A stretch of DNA of 64,000 bases, from positions 1,116,001-1,180,000 of the forward strand of contig NZ_OZ032162.1 of assembly GCF_964026565.1 (NCBI RefSeq). Reading direction: 5' to 3'. The position numbers and the translations under genes were made by a program. This stretch comes from Rickettsia endosymbiont of Ceutorhynchus obstrictus (lineage in GTDB: Bacteria; Pseudomonadota; Alphaproteobacteria; Rickettsiales; Rickettsiaceae). Of this stretch, positions 18,032-28,037 are shown piece by piece. Positions within the stretch are counted from its first letter, which is position 1; each line of letters opens with the position of its first letter. The notes below the pieces were generated by a model. It was not told where the DNA came from, did not search any database, and worked only from the letters and a program-made list of their open reading frames with translations.

Positions 18032-18610
18032 ATGATACTTAACAAACCCTCGAAAGAAGAAGCCAAAGAAGCAGTAAGAACGCTTCTTAAATTTATCGGC
18101 GAAGACCCGAATAGAGAGGGGTTACTTAAAACACCTGAGCGTATAATTAATAGTTACGCTGAAATGTTTTCCGGCTATGAAAAAGATATAGCGGAAATAT
18201 TAAGCACTAAATTTTACGATACTTGTAATTTTCAAGATTTTATTTTATTGCGGGATATTCATTTTAATTCCTTTTGCGAGCATCATATATTACCGATGAG
18301 CGGCACGGTTGATATAGCTTATATCCCCGATAATTGTATAATCGGTATAAGTAAGCTGGCAAGGATAGTAAACGTCTTTGCGGGAAGGCTGCAAATCCAG
18401 GAAAAAATGACCGTCCAAATTGCCGAAAGTCTACAAGAGCATTTAAAGCCCTTAGGCGTTGCCGTAAAAATTTCCGCTTTGCATAGTTGTATGTCGATTC
18501 GGGGAGTAATGCAAAATAATAGTATTATGAATACTATGCATTATACGGGTATATTTGCCGAGCAACAAAAATATCGTCATGAATTCCTTAACCTTACTTC
18601 AAGAAGGTAA
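18032..18610 (+). CDS. folE: GTP cyclohydrolase I
   Basis: A protein of 192 residues. FolE converts GTP to 7,8-dihydroneopterin triphosphate, the first step of folate synthesis. The zinc-binding Cys and His lie in FCEHHILPMSG and HSCMSIRGV, and LARIVNVFAGRLQIQE is the conserved central helix. A GGAG sequence sits just upstream of ATG 18032. Gene presence varies among rickettsiae; together with folD (60935) it points to at least partial folate metabolism. Confidence 0.97.
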   Translation: MILNKPSKEEAKEAVRTLLKFIGEDPNREGLLKTPERIINSYAEMFSGYEKDIAEILSTKFYDTCNFQDFILLRDIHFNSFCEHHILPMSGTVDIAYIPDNCIIGISKLARIVNVFAGRLQIQEKMTVQIAESLQEHLKPLGVAVKISALHSCMSIRGVMQNNSIMNTMHYTGIFAEQQKYRHEFLNLTSRR

Positions 18611-18764
18611 GATATTGTTTTTGGTGTCATACCATGGCTTGACCCGGCTTGGAAATTGCTTTTTATTTCATTCCCGCACAGGCGGGACGTTGTTGCATGG
18701 CTCGAAAATTGCTATATTTTGGGTATTCTTTAAAAGTACCGCGATGTCATGCCGTGGCTTGACC

Positions 18765-18948
18765 CACTACTGTACGAACGTTGAAAAAAGGCTGTGTCAT
18801 GCCGTGACTTGATCACGGCATCCAGGAAAATAAAGCCATATTAGACTTATTTTAGAATCTTTTTATGATATTATAAGCTGGATTCCGTGGTCGTAGCCAC
18901 GGAATGACAGAATTTTTACCTCTTTATTTAAACGTTCGTACAGTAGTG
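18765..18948 (+). mobile_element. MITE family A, copy 5 (9-bp target duplication)
   Basis: 184 bp with ends CACTACTGTACGAACGTT and AACGTTCGTACAGTAGTG. Direct repeats GGCTTGACC lie at 18756-18764 and 18949-18957. It keeps the intact inner arm (GGATTCCGTGG). The surrounding folE-proS gap (18611-19144) also holds a half B end near 18687 and a B right end at about 19040. Confidence 0.92.
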
Positions 18949-19144
18949 GGCTTGACCAAGGCATCCAGTCAGGCTTTTTAATTTTTTCTGGATACCGTGG
19001 TCAAGCCACGGTATGACAAGTTTTAAGCGATTTTAACCATCCATGCAACAACGCCTACAGTCGCTCGCAATGACGTTTGAGATATCCATAAGCCACGGCA
19101 TGACACTATAACAACTATAAATATAGTAAAAAAGTAAATAAATT

Positions 19145-20452
19145 ATGTTATTGTCCAAATATTTCCTACCGGTATTAAAAGAAGAGCCGGCAGAAGCACA
19201 AATAATATCCCACAAATTAATGCTTAGGAGCGGGATGATTAGACAGCAGGCAGCGGGTATTTATAGCTGGCTCCCTTTAGGTTTAAAAGTTCTTAAAAAT
19301 ATCGAAAATATCGTACGGCTAAATATGAATAAAGCCGGCGCCCTTGAGGTGTTAATGCCCTGCATTCAACCGGCTTCCTTATGGGTAGAGTCGGGACGTT
19401 TTGAAAATTACGGCAAGGAGATGCTGAAATTTCAAGATCGTCACGATAATATTTTATTATTCGGTCCGACTAATGAAGATATGATTACCGATATTTTTAG
19501 GCATAATATCCAATCATATAAGGATTTGCCGAAAAATTTATACCATATTCAATGGAAATTTCGCGATGAGATTAGACCCCGCTTCGGTGTTATGCGAGGG
19601 CGGGAATTCTTAATGAAAGATGCTTATTCCTTTGATATAGATGAAGAAAACGCCGTTAAGACCTATAACAATATGTATAAGGCATATATTAATACATTTC
19701 GTGATCTCGGTGTTAGCGTCGTACCGGTAATTGCCGATAACGGTCCTATTGGCGGCAATCTAAGCCATGAATTCCATATTATCGCCGAAACCGGCGAAAG
19801 TACTATTTATTACGATAAAAGATTTAAAACGTTAAAAGAAAATACCGAAATCGATATAGAGGAACTTAAAACTTGGTATGCCGCTGCCGAAGAAAAACAC
19901 AACCCGACTAAATTATCGATTTCGGAAAATGAAATAATCAGTAGTAAAGGAATCGAAGTCGGGCATATTTTTTATATCGGTGATAAATATTCTATTGCGA
20001 TGAATGCAATGATAAACGACAAAAACGGCAAGCTCGTACCCGTGCAAATGAGTTCGTACGGCATCGGCATTTCACGGCTAGTTGCCGCCGTAATAGAGGC
20101 AAATTACGATGCTAAAGGTATTATATGGTCGGAAAATATTGCGCCTTTCAAAGTCTCTTTAATTAATTTAAATATTCTTGATAGCCGATCTTGCCAAATA
20201 GCCGAGCAATTATATAAACAACTTACAGCTCACAATGTGGAAGTGTTATATGACGACACTAATGAACGAGCGGGTAGTAAATTCGCCACGCATGACCTAA
20301 TCGGCTCACCTTATCAAATCATAATCGGACCTAAAAAAGCGGCAAATAATCTAGTGGAATTAAAAAACCGTAGATCCGGCGTGATAGAGGATATAGAAGT
20401 TGATAATATTATTGAGCGGTTTATTAAAACTCGCTGTCATGCCGTGGCTTGA
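19145..20452 (+). CDS. proS: Prolyl-tRNA synthetase (short class)
   Basis: A class II synthetase of 435 residues of the short form common in alphaproteobacteria, lacking the internal editing insertion. Motif 2 is QWKFRDEIRPRFGVMRGREF and motif 3 lies in SSYGIGISRLVAA. The C-terminal anticodon-binding domain follows (FKVSLINLN..., DERAGSKFATHDLIGSPYQIIIG, with NERAG). The last residues, RCHAVA-stop, are encoded by the RPE sequence TGTCATGCCGTGGCTTGA, so a repeat provides the stop codon. Confidence 0.96.
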   Translation: MLLSKYFLPVLKEEPAEAQIISHKLMLRSGMIRQQAAGIYSWLPLGLKVLKNIENIVRLNMNKAGALEVLMPCIQPASLWVESGRFENYGKEMLKFQDRHDNILLFGPTNEDMITDIFRHNIQSYKDLPKNLYHIQWKFRDEIRPRFGVMRGREFLMKDAYSFDIDEENAVKTYNNMYKAYINTFRDLGVSVVPVIADNGPIGGNLSHEFHIIAETGESTIYYDKRFKTLKENTEIDIEELKTWYAAAEEKHNPTKLSISENEIISSKGIEVGHIFYIGDKYSIAMNAMINDKNGKLVPVQMSSYGIGISRLVAAVIEANYDAKGIIWSENIAPFKVSLINLNILDSRSCQIAEQLYKQLTAHNVEVLYDDTNERAGSKFATHDLIGSPYQIIIGPKKAANNLVELKNRRSGVIEDIEVDNIIERFIKTRCHAVA

Positions 20453-20572
20453 TCGGTATTGTGGTGTGGATCAAAATTTGCCTTAAAAAGTATGTCATTC
20501 CCGTGAGGTGTTGGCGTTGTTGCCTGGCTCGAATTTTTTTAAAGCAATCCGGTGTCATGCCGTGGCTTGACC

Positions 20573-20756
20573 CACTACTGTACGAACGTTTAAATAAAGA
20601 GGTAAAAATTCTGTCATTCCGTGGCTACGACCACGGAATCCAGCTTATAATATCATAAAAAGATTCTAAAATAAGTCTAATATGGCTTTATTTTCCTGGA
20701 TGCCGTGATCAAGTCACGGCATGACACAGCCTTTTTTCAACGTTCGTACAGTAGGG
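20573..20756 (-). mobile_element. MITE family A, copy 6 (9-bp target duplication)
   Basis: 184 bp in reverse orientation. Direct repeats GGCTTGACC lie at 20564-20572 and 20757-20765; the right end has one substitution (CAGTAGGG). It lies in the proS-ygfZ gap (20453-20871), which otherwise holds a partial B left end near 20514 and RPE sequence. Confidence 0.88.
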
Positions 20757-20871
20757 GGCTTGACCACGGCATCCAGCATTGTCGTCACCCTGAATTTATT
20801 TCAGGGTCTACTCAAAAAGATGCTGAAACAAATTCAGCATGACTTTTTGTTTCTGGATACTGTGGCTTGTA

Positions 20872-21702
20872 TTAAGCGATCGCGATGACGCTGTACCATA
20901 ACGGCAGTGATAATTTTATATCAATACCCTCTACTTTAATCGCTAAATCTTTCTTAGCAATATATTTTTCCTCTCTAATTAAGGCAATCGCTTTATTTTT
21001 ATAAGCTGAGCATATCACACCGATTTTATCCTGACCTGTAAAAATCTCATCTTCTTTTACTAAAATAGATAAATCTTTTTCGGCAGAAACTTTAAATATT
21101 TTTTTTCTGATAACCCCTTGATATTTTGCTCTTGAAATAACCTCTTGTCCAACATAGCAACCTTTATCGTAACTAATAGCGTTTAATTCTTCTGCCCCGT
21201 ATTCGATAGGAATAGATTTATTACTAATTAAATCTTCATAACCGTCGATAATTGAAAAATTATATTTATCTTCTAAATATAGTTTTCCAGTAGTAATATT
21301 TTGCTTTAAATCGACTCCTTTACTAATTATCGAACGAAACCCTAAAAATATATCACGAGGATCACGAATAGCAATTAATGATCCGGTATTAGGGATTTGA
21401 TGAGAATAAATTACTTGATAAATATCGCTTAAATCCGTTATCTCTATTTTAGAACGTAATTTATAAAAAATTAAATGACTTATAAATGCTTCTTTATTAT
21501 TTTTATTTATATCGATAAAAACCTGTTCAATCGAGGGAATAAAAACAAAAAAATCAAATAAATATCTTCCTTGATTGTTTAGGAGATAAGTATAACAATA
21601 ATTAGTTTTTGTAAGATCGTTAGTTGTCAGGTTTTGTAAAAACTTTACTGCATCCTTGCCGGTAACTTCAATAATCGATCTATCGTTTAATATTTCATAC
21701 AT
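20872..21702 (-). CDS. ygfZ: YgfZ/GcvT-like folate-binding protein
   Basis: A protein of 276 residues with the YgfZ signature KGCYVGQEVISRA, including the conserved Cys. YgfZ binds tetrahydrofolate and supports repair or maturation of some iron-sulphur enzymes, including the tRNA methylthiotransferase MiaB. The N-terminus (FLQNLTTNDL) fits the aminomethyltransferase-like fold. The last residues, YSVIAIA-stop, are encoded by a fragment matching the end of the RPE1-type repeat (GCGATCGCGATGACGCTGTAC), so the C-terminus has been replaced or extended by repeat DNA. Confidence 0.9.
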   Translation of the reverse strand: MYEILNDRSIIEVTGKDAVKFLQNLTTNDLTKTNYCYTYLLNNQGRYLFDFFVFIPSIEQVFIDINKNNKEAFISHLIFYKLRSKIEITDLSDIYQVIYSHQIPNTGSLIAIRDPRDIFLGFRSIISKGVDLKQNITTGKLYLEDKYNFSIIDGYEDLISNKSIPIEYGAEELNAISYDKGCYVGQEVISRAKYQGVIRKKIFKVSAEKDLSILVKEDEIFTGQDKIGVICSAYKNKAIALIREEKYIAKKDLAIKVEGIDIKLSLPLWYSVIAIA

Positions 21703-21893
21703 ACTCTGTTACCTGAATAGTTTAGATTTATGTCATTAGCTCGAATTTTCGATGTCATTCCCGCGAAGGCGGGAATGACATTAAAAAATTCACTTATGCA
21801 CAGTATACTATAATCTTATATTGACTTTATAGCTTTATAACTACTATACTTCAACCATACAATAATTATCTATCAATAATATTTAATAATATC

Positions 21894-22724
21894 ATGAGAT
21901 GTTCATCTTACTGTACTGCCTCTGAATATAAGATGGACGATTTAGTTGCAAATTTAAACAAAATCGGTCTTGAGCCGCAACATTTTGACGATGTTTTATA
22001 TGTTCAGAAACAAAGAAGTAAAGATTCAGGTTACATAGATATCTTCTTTTTTCCGTTTGGCTGCCTTACTATTTGGGGAGCCGACGAGAGTCAAGAAAAA
22101 ATAATTTTAAGCGATATTGAATCAATTACCATAGGTAAAATAAACGAACCGGTTGCCGACTTTATCTATTGTGAATATAATGAAGAAGTAGAAAAAACAT
22201 TTATCGATGAAGAGCAGAATAAAATTATCCTCGCCGATAAATCAACTTTTGTAAAGCTCTCTATTTCCCATGCGCTTGCTCAATCGGTAAAATTAAGTGT
22301 TTTAGAAAAATCGGTAAGTAACTTAATTGTTCAAACAACACCGATTCAGCAAGAATTAGCACGAACAGGCAGCGTATCACTTTCAAAAAAAGAAATATTA
22401 CAGCAAATAGGTATCTTATTTAACGAGCGATACTCCATTAGCTTACATAGTGATATACTCGATACTCCCGAATTTTTTTGGCGTCGTCCTAGTTATGAAC
22501 CATTATACCTAATGACTGCCGAATTTCAAGATATTCAAGTACGGCAAAATATTATGAATCACCGTTTAAATATGATTCATGAATTATTAGATATTCTTTC
22601 CAATGACCTTAACTATAAACATTCTACTAAACTCGAATGGATCATTATAATTTTGATTGGCTTAGAAGTAGTTTTATCCGTTGCCCATAACAATCTTTTT
22701 TATAAGCTTCTTGGAGCTTTTTAA
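21894..22724 (+). CDS. RMD1/YagE (DUF155) family membrane protein
   Basis: A protein of 276 residues. The order GYIDIFFFPFGCLTIWG, then IEEL-type helices, then DTPEFFWRRPSYEPLY and RLNMIHELLDILSNDLNYKHSTKLEWIIIILIGLEVVL, is characteristic of the RMD1/Sif2/DUF155 family. In mitochondria RMND1 anchors or regulates mitoribosomes at the inner membrane; the bacterial role is not established. The protein is largely soluble with one C-terminal membrane anchor. A strong hairpin follows the stop. Confidence 0.85.
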   Translation: MRCSSYCTASEYKMDDLVANLNKIGLEPQHFDDVLYVQKQRSKDSGYIDIFFFPFGCLTIWGADESQEKIILSDIESITIGKINEPVADFIYCEYNEEVEKTFIDEEQNKIILADKSTFVKLSISHALAQSVKLSVLEKSVSNLIVQTTPIQQELARTGSVSLSKKEILQQIGILFNERYSISLHSDILDTPEFFWRRPSYEPLYLMTAEFQDIQVRQNIMNHRLNMIHELLDILSNDLNYKHSTKLEWIIIILIGLEVVLSVAHNNLFYKLLGAF

Positions 22725-22734
22725 TTAGAAATAA

Positions 22735-22777
22735 GGAAAAATGATAGCTTAAGGCGGCTTAGCGCTATCATTTTTCC
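22735..22777 (+). terminator. Hairpin terminator after the DUF155 gene
   Basis: A perfect 14-bp stem, GGAAAAATGATAGC / GCTATCATTTTTCC, begins 10 bp after the stop codon; the loop can pair again (TTAAG/CTTAG). The T-run lies in the stem's right arm, so it could work in both directions. Confidence 0.7.
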
Positions 22778-22826
22778 CTATAATCCGACATTGTTGCATG
22801 GCTTACCAGGATCGTCATTGCGAGGA

Positions 22827-23007
22827 GGCATTGTTGCGTGGCTCAAATTTTCGAGGTCATTCCCGTGAAAACGGGAATCCAGAAAATATTTAAGCGAATT
22901 ATATAGTAAATTTTTATATAATTTTGTTTATTTTAAGTGTTTTTCTAGATTCCCGCCTTTAGCTAGAATGACATACTGCTGCTTTTATCGAGCCACGCAA
23001 CAATGCC
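22827..23007. mobile_element. Family B element, copy with degraded target duplication
   Basis: 181 bp with ends GGCATTGTTGCGTGGCTC and GAGCCACGCAACAATGCC, a variant of the B terminus. The flanks TTGCGAGGA (22818-22826) and TTGCGAGCC (23008-23016) agree at seven of nine positions. The core is an RPE (GTCATTCCCGTGAAAACGGG ... CTAGAATGACAT). It sits in the 22778-23213 gap, the rest of which is RPE sequence. Confidence 0.7.
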
Positions 23008-23213
23008 TTGCGAGCCGCTGTAAGCTTTGTTACAATTCAGTCCTGCCATGCTGAACCTGGTTTCAGCATCTACGTAAAGAGATCCTGAAATAAATTCAGG
23101 ATGACCTTTTCCTAGATTGCCGCGTCGGCATAAATGCCTCCTCGCAATCACGGCTTTTTTGTGTTAACTTCTAATCCACACGGGCATTGCCTTGCAGGAA
23201 TGACATCAACAGC

Positions 23214-24209
23214 TTAAAGCTTCGGCAAAATTGCGAGATATTTTTCTTTTGAAAGCTCATTATAAAGAACAGGATCAATATTGCCGCCCGATATCAGCAC
23301 TAATATCTTTTTGCTCCTCGATTGAGTTTTTAACCAATCAACTACCCCTACCATATTTATAGCACTTGACGGTTCGCATATAACTTTTAGTAAATGAGTA
23401 AGCCAAGCAGTCCAGTAATATATCCCATATTCATCGGCTAAAAATAATTTATCGAGTTTTTTTAAATAATGAAAAGTACGCGGCGAAATACTTAAAGTCC
23501 TAAGACCATCCGCAATAGTCTTCGGGGATTCGGCAAATTTATATATTGAGTTGTTTTTAAGAGATAAAAAAGCATCATTTGCTTCCATAGGTTCACAGCC
23601 CATAAGCAAGCTTGAAGGAGAAGCTAGTTCTTTTGCCAGATATGAACCGGCAATTAACCCCCCTCCTCCGCAAGAGGCAAAAATAGCATCGGGACTAAAC
23701 CCTAATTGCCGTAATGCTTCGTAACACATAGTACCGGCTCCGGCAATGGTCGAATCACTATCTGAAGGATGCAAATAGTAAAAACCATTTTCTGCGTCTT
23801 CTTTTGCCTTATCTTCCGCCTCTTGCCTTGTTTCCGTAAATATCACTTCCCCGCCGTAATGCTTTGCCGCTTGCTGTTTGACTTTTGAAGTATTTTGCGG
23901 CAAATAAATTCTAGCACGCACGTTAAGCAATTGCGCTACCCAAGCAAGACCGATGCCGTGATTACCCGTACTATACGCTACAATTTTATCGGGTAATTTC
24001 CTCTGTTCTTTTAGCTCTAATAAATGATTTAAAACCCCTCTAACTTTAAAAGCTCCGGTTTTTTGAAGTGATTCAACTTTAAAGAAAATATCATGCCCTA
24101 GCATTTCATTTAAAGTTTCTGATTGAATTATAGGCGTTAAATGCAGATATTGTTTTACTCTATCATGCGCTATTGCTATTGTTTCAGGAGGTTGAAGTAA
24201 TAAATTCAT
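23214..24209 (-). CDS. Serine/threonine dehydratase-like PLP enzyme
   Basis: A fold-type II PLP enzyme of 331 residues. The cofactor lysine lies in SLQKTGAFKVRG, the substrate-carboxylate loop is STGNHG, and the phosphate-binding glycine loop is SCGGGGLIAG. This pattern fits threonine dehydratase (catabolic) or serine racemase; there is no C-terminal ACT regulatory domain. The reaction would be deamination of Thr or Ser to 2-oxobutyrate or pyruvate. Exact substrate cannot be read from the sequence. The gene stands alone between repeat-filled gaps. Confidence 0.85.
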   Translation of the reverse strand: MNLLLQPPETIAIAHDRVKQYLHLTPIIQSETLNEMLGHDIFFKVESLQKTGAFKVRGVLNHLLELKEQRKLPDKIVAYSTGNHGIGLAWVAQLLNVRARIYLPQNTSKVKQQAAKHYGGEVIFTETRQEAEDKAKEDAENGFYYLHPSDSDSTIAGAGTMCYEALRQLGFSPDAIFASCGGGGLIAGSYLAKELASPSSLLMGCEPMEANDAFLSLKNNSIYKFAESPKTIADGLRTLSISPRTFHYLKKLDKLFLADEYGIYYWTAWLTHLLKVICEPSSAINMVGVVDWLKTQSRSKKILVLISGGNIDPVLYNELSKEKYLAILPKL

Positions 24210-24469
24210 ATATATTAGATCGGTAGCTTGAAATAAGGTTAATGTTATATTATATATACGTAAGTAACGCGAACTATGGATAAGAATTATCCATAGTTAG
24301 GGTTAAGTATAGCCTGAATGAGTGTAGTTTATGTCATTCCTTCAACGGTGCATAGGTATCAATTTAAGCGATAAAGGTCTATAAAGTCCGTCATTGCAAG
24401 GTGCCGCGAGACTCCGCGCAATGACGGCTTACGTTTTTGCTCCTTAAGTTGACACCCATACGCCGCACC

Positions 24470-24629
24470 GGCTTTGTTGCATGGCTCAAATTTTTGATGT
24501 CATGCTGAACTTGTTTCAGCATCTTATTAATAGATCCTGAAATAAATTCAGGAGGACTATAATTTTTCTAGATTTCCGCTTTTAGCTAGAATGACATACG
24601 GCACTTTTTTAGAGCCATGCAACAACGCC
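24470..24629. mobile_element. Family B element, copy with near-perfect target duplication
   Basis: 160 bp with ends GGCTTTGTTGCATGGCTC and GAGCCATGCAACAACGCC. The flanks CGCCGCACC (24461-24469) and CGCCGCAGC (24630-24638) match at eight of nine positions. The core is the TCATGCTGAACTTG / ATTCAGGA double hairpin. The rest of the 24210-24746 gap holds another RPE (about 24360-24460) related to that at 6160-6230 (in inverse orientation). Confidence 0.8.
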
Positions 24630-24746
24630 CGCCGCAGCTAGAAATGATATCGAAAAAACCAACTCTTCATTTACGAGCAGTATTTTAATAACTATATACC
24701 TAATAATTGGCTTAAACCATATAAAATTTCTTTAAGGTTTTAAATA

Positions 24747-27095
24747 ATGAGAAAAAAAACCCTGCCGTTAATGGCATTACGGGATATAGTAATATTTCCG
24801 GGGATTATTGCCCCTGTTTTCGTAGGAAGACAAAAATCCCTTCAAGCGTTATCTAATACCACAATTTCCGCAGAAGATAATAGTAAGCATATGTTATTAT
24901 CTCTACAGAAAAAAACGAGTCAAGACTTGCCGAATAAACGAGAACTTCATACTATCGGCGTTCTTGCCAAAATTATTCAAGTAGTAAAATTACCGAATAG
25001 CACGGCAAAAATTCTTATTGAATCAATCACTAGAGTAAAATTATCCAATATTTCAGATGAAAACGGGTTTGAAGCCGATTACGAAATTATACCCGATGAA
25101 GAAATCTTTGATGCCGCTAATATGCGAGAATTGGTAAATAATGCCGTTCAATTATTTACTCAATATGCCGTTACTAATAAAAAAATTAATGCCGAAATTA
25201 TTGATGCCATAACTAAAGAAATAAACAATAACACTAACTTTATTAATATAATTAATATTTTAGCTTCACATTTAATTACTTCACTTGATGCCAAGCAGAG
25301 TTTATTAGAAGAAACAAGTCCATTTAAGCGTATTACCACCATTATTGGAATACTTAATTCTAATTTAGTACATTCAGAAACTGAGCAGGCATTGCAGCAA
25401 CGAGTAAAAAAACAAATTGAGAAAACTCAGCGCGATTATTATTTGCATGAGCAAATGAAAGCTATCCAGAAAGAATTAGATGAAGATAAGTCGGAGCTTG
25501 CACAAATTGAAAAGAAAATTAAGAGTTTAAAACTTTCCAAAGAAGCAAAGGAAAAAGCAGAAGCCGAATTAAAAAAATTGAAGATGATGAATCAAATGTC
25601 GGCTGAATCCTCGGTAGTGCGTAATTACTTAGATATTTTGCTTAGCTTGCCTTGGGGTAAGTATGATCAAAATAAAATCAACATTAATCAGGCGGCAAAA
25701 ATTTTAGAACGTGATCATTTCGGACTTGAAAAAGTTAAGGAGAGGATTATCGAGTATCTAGCCGTACTTGAACGCTCTCAAAAAATTAAAGGACCGATAT
25801 TATGCTTAATCGGTCCGCCGGGAGTCGGCAAAACTTCATTAGTAAAATCTATTGCTGAAGGGATGGGTAGAAAATACACTAAGCTTGCTTTGGGCGGCGT
25901 TAGAGACGAAGCTGAAATTAGGGGACACCGAAAAACATATCTCGGATCAATGCCGGGTAAACCGATTAATTTAATCAAGAAAGTTAAAACCGGTAATCCG
26001 GTAATGTTATTAGACGAAATTGATAAAATGGGGTCTGATTTTAGAGGTGATCCGGCATCTGCTTTGCTTGAGCTATTAGACCCCGAACAAAACAGCCACT
26101 TTGTCGATCATTATTTAGAAGTAGAATACGATCTTTCAAATGTCATGTTTATTGCCACGGCTAATTCTTATAATTTACCTAGAGCTTTAAGAGATAGGAT
26201 GGAAATTATCGATATTTCCGGTTATGTGGAAGAAGAAAAAATACAAATTGCTAAAAATTATTTGATACCTAAGCAATTTAAAATGCATAAGATTAAGAAA
26301 GATGAAATTAAAATTACCGATGAAGTTATTTTAGATTTAGTTAGATATTATACTAAAGAATCAGGCGTAAGATCTTTAGAGAGAGAAATAGGAGCATTAA
26401 CAAGAAAAGCTCTTAAACAGATTTTATCTGATAAAGCTATCAAGCATATAGTTATAAATAAAGAAAATCTTGAGGGATATTTAGGAGTCAGAAAATATAA
26501 TTTCGGGCTTGCCGAAAAGGAAAATCAAATTGGTAGCACTACCGGTCTTGCTTATACCGAGGTAGGAGGAGAACTTTTAACGATCGAGGCGTTAGCATTT
26601 CCGGGAAAAGGTGAAGTCAAAACTACCGGTAAGCTTGGGGACGTAATGAAAGAATCAGCTTCAGCCGCTTATAGTTGCTTCCGTAGTAGAGCTAGCAATT
26701 TTGGCTTAAAATATGAAGATTATAAAGATCTTGATATTCATATCCACGTTCCGGCAGGTGCTATACCTAAAGACGGTCCTTCAGCCGGCTGCGCATTATT
26801 TACTACTATTGTTTCTTTAATGACTAAAATACCCGTTCATCGCACCGTTGCCATGACCGGAGAAATTACCTTAAGGGGGAATGTTCTACCGATCGGCGGA
26901 CTTAAAGAAAAGCTACTTGCCGCTAGCCGCGGGGGCATTACCACCGTATTAATTCCGGAAGAAAATATCAAAGATTTAAAAGATATTCCGCCGAATATAA
27001 AAAATAGTCTTAAGATTTTGCCGGTTGCCAATATTGATCAAGTATTAAAATTAGCCTTAGTAAATAATGCAAATATAACTTGCAGCTCCTCGTAA
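24747..27095 (+). CDS. lon: ATP-dependent protease Lon
   Basis: A protein of 782 residues. Lon degrades misfolded and regulatory proteins in the cytoplasm. The order is: N-terminal substrate-binding domain, coiled-coil region around residues 215-290, AAA+ module with Walker A GPPGVGKTS at residue 356 and Walker B MLLDEIDKMG, then the protease domain. The catalytic pair is Ser679 (DGPSAGC) and Lys722 (GGLKEKLLAA), the same numbers as in E. coli Lon. The length is normal. AAGG lies upstream of the start. No repeat interrupts it. Confidence 0.98.
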   Translation: MRKKTLPLMALRDIVIFPGIIAPVFVGRQKSLQALSNTTISAEDNSKHMLLSLQKKTSQDLPNKRELHTIGVLAKIIQVVKLPNSTAKILIESITRVKLSNISDENGFEADYEIIPDEEIFDAANMRELVNNAVQLFTQYAVTNKKINAEIIDAITKEINNNTNFINIINILASHLITSLDAKQSLLEETSPFKRITTIIGILNSNLVHSETEQALQQRVKKQIEKTQRDYYLHEQMKAIQKELDEDKSELAQIEKKIKSLKLSKEAKEKAEAELKKLKMMNQMSAESSVVRNYLDILLSLPWGKYDQNKININQAAKILERDHFGLEKVKERIIEYLAVLERSQKIKGPILCLIGPPGVGKTSLVKSIAEGMGRKYTKLALGGVRDEAEIRGHRKTYLGSMPGKPINLIKKVKTGNPVMLLDEIDKMGSDFRGDPASALLELLDPEQNSHFVDHYLEVEYDLSNVMFIATANSYNLPRALRDRMEIIDISGYVEEEKIQIAKNYLIPKQFKMHKIKKDEIKITDEVILDLVRYYTKESGVRSLEREIGALTRKALKQILSDKAIKHIVINKENLEGYLGVRKYNFGLAEKENQIGSTTGLAYTEVGGELLTIEALAFPGKGEVKTTGKLGDVMKESASAAYSCFRSRASNFGLKYEDYKDLDIHIHVPAGAIPKDGPSAGCALFTTIVSLMTKIPVHRTVAMTGEITLRGNVLPIGGLKEKLLAASRGGITTVLIPEENIKDLKDIPPNIKNSLKILPVANIDQVLKLALVNNANITCSSS

Positions 27096-27102
27096 GGCAT
27101 TA

Positions 27103-27456
27103 GCGTTGTTACATGGCTCGAATTTTCGATGTCATTCCCACGCAGGAGGGAATCCAGCCTTACTTATGTCATGCTGAACTTGTTTCAGCATCTCATTAAT
27201 AGATCCTGAAATAAATTCAGGATGACTATAATTTTTCTGGATTCCCGCCTTTAGCCATAACTGTCCGAAGTTAAAAAATTAAGATTATTAAATAGTACTT
27301 TTTTTGCCGTTAATGCTAAAAATACTACTATTTTGATATATAATAGAGTGAAAAACTCAAACAGTTTCTCTATTTATTTTTCAACTTCGGACAGTTATGG
27401 CCTTTAGCTAGAATGACACCCTTTTTATGGCAATTTCTAATCCATGCAACAACGCC
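27103..27456. mobile_element. Family B-like shell containing RPE cores and element C
   Basis: The left end GCGTTGTTACATGGCTCG and right end CCATGCAACAACGCC frame RPE cores and the C insertion at 27256-27399. No target duplication is evident for the shell. The rest of the lon-patatin gap (to 28037) holds another B right end (about 27566), a GCCACGTCGGGACTTTG-type RPE, and an RPE1-type copy. Confidence 0.6.
27256..27399. mobile_element. MITE family C (144 bp, perfect 9-bp target duplication)
   Basis: The ends CATAACTGTCCGAAGTT and AACTTCGGACAGTTATG are perfect 17-bp inverted repeats. Direct repeats GCCTTTAGC at 27247-27255 and 27400-27408 are part of an RPE arm (CCCGCCTTTAGCTAGAATGAC) that becomes intact once the element and one repeat are removed. 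It is A/T-rich inside, has no coding capacity, and is single in this window. Confidence 0.92.
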
Positions 27457-27724
27457 GGCTTGACCACGGCATCTAGTCTTTTACTAAGATTTTTTCTGGA
27501 TACCGTGGGAGGGGCCTCGGTATGACACCATACTTGTAATAACCATAATACGGTAAATTATGAACCATGCAACAACGCCCAATCAAGTATAAACATATTT
27601 TTATGCTAAACTATGTTTAGCATTCTCATTAAATCCCTCATTACATTCGGGATAGCCTGGATTGCCACGTCGGGACTTTGTCCATCCTCGCAATGACGGA
27701 TTTTTTATTAATTTTCGTGCCATA

Positions 27725-27851
27725 CAGCTAAATTCAGAAAGATTTAGACAAGATGAATTTAAAGGTGAGCTAAGCTACCGTACTAGAGTAGGTGAGCACA
27801 GGCGAGTCTGGAAAAATTCACTTGTATCAACCTTTCTGAATGACGCTGTAC
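27725..27851. repeat. RPE1-type palindrome, intergenic
   Basis: Starts CAGCTAAATTCAGAAAG and ends CTTTCTGAATGACGCTGTAC, with an inner GGTGAGC...GTGAGCACAGGCGAG block. It is the same family as the copies at 42070-42194 and 55901-56028. Its translation resembles the 'NSESFRQDEF' peptide of rickettsial RPE1 insertions. Confidence 0.8.
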
Positions 27852-28037
27852 AACAACGCTTCCAGTCGCCTGCAATGACGTTTGGGGTATCCACACAACA
27901 ACAATCTCCACACTTAATGTCTTTTTATCTATTATTAAGTAAAATTTATTATTTAGTAAAATTTACTTAAAAAATAGTTTGCAATATTTAACTTCTTTTC
28001 TTATAGTAATGCGCAACAAATATATTCTGAGGATACT

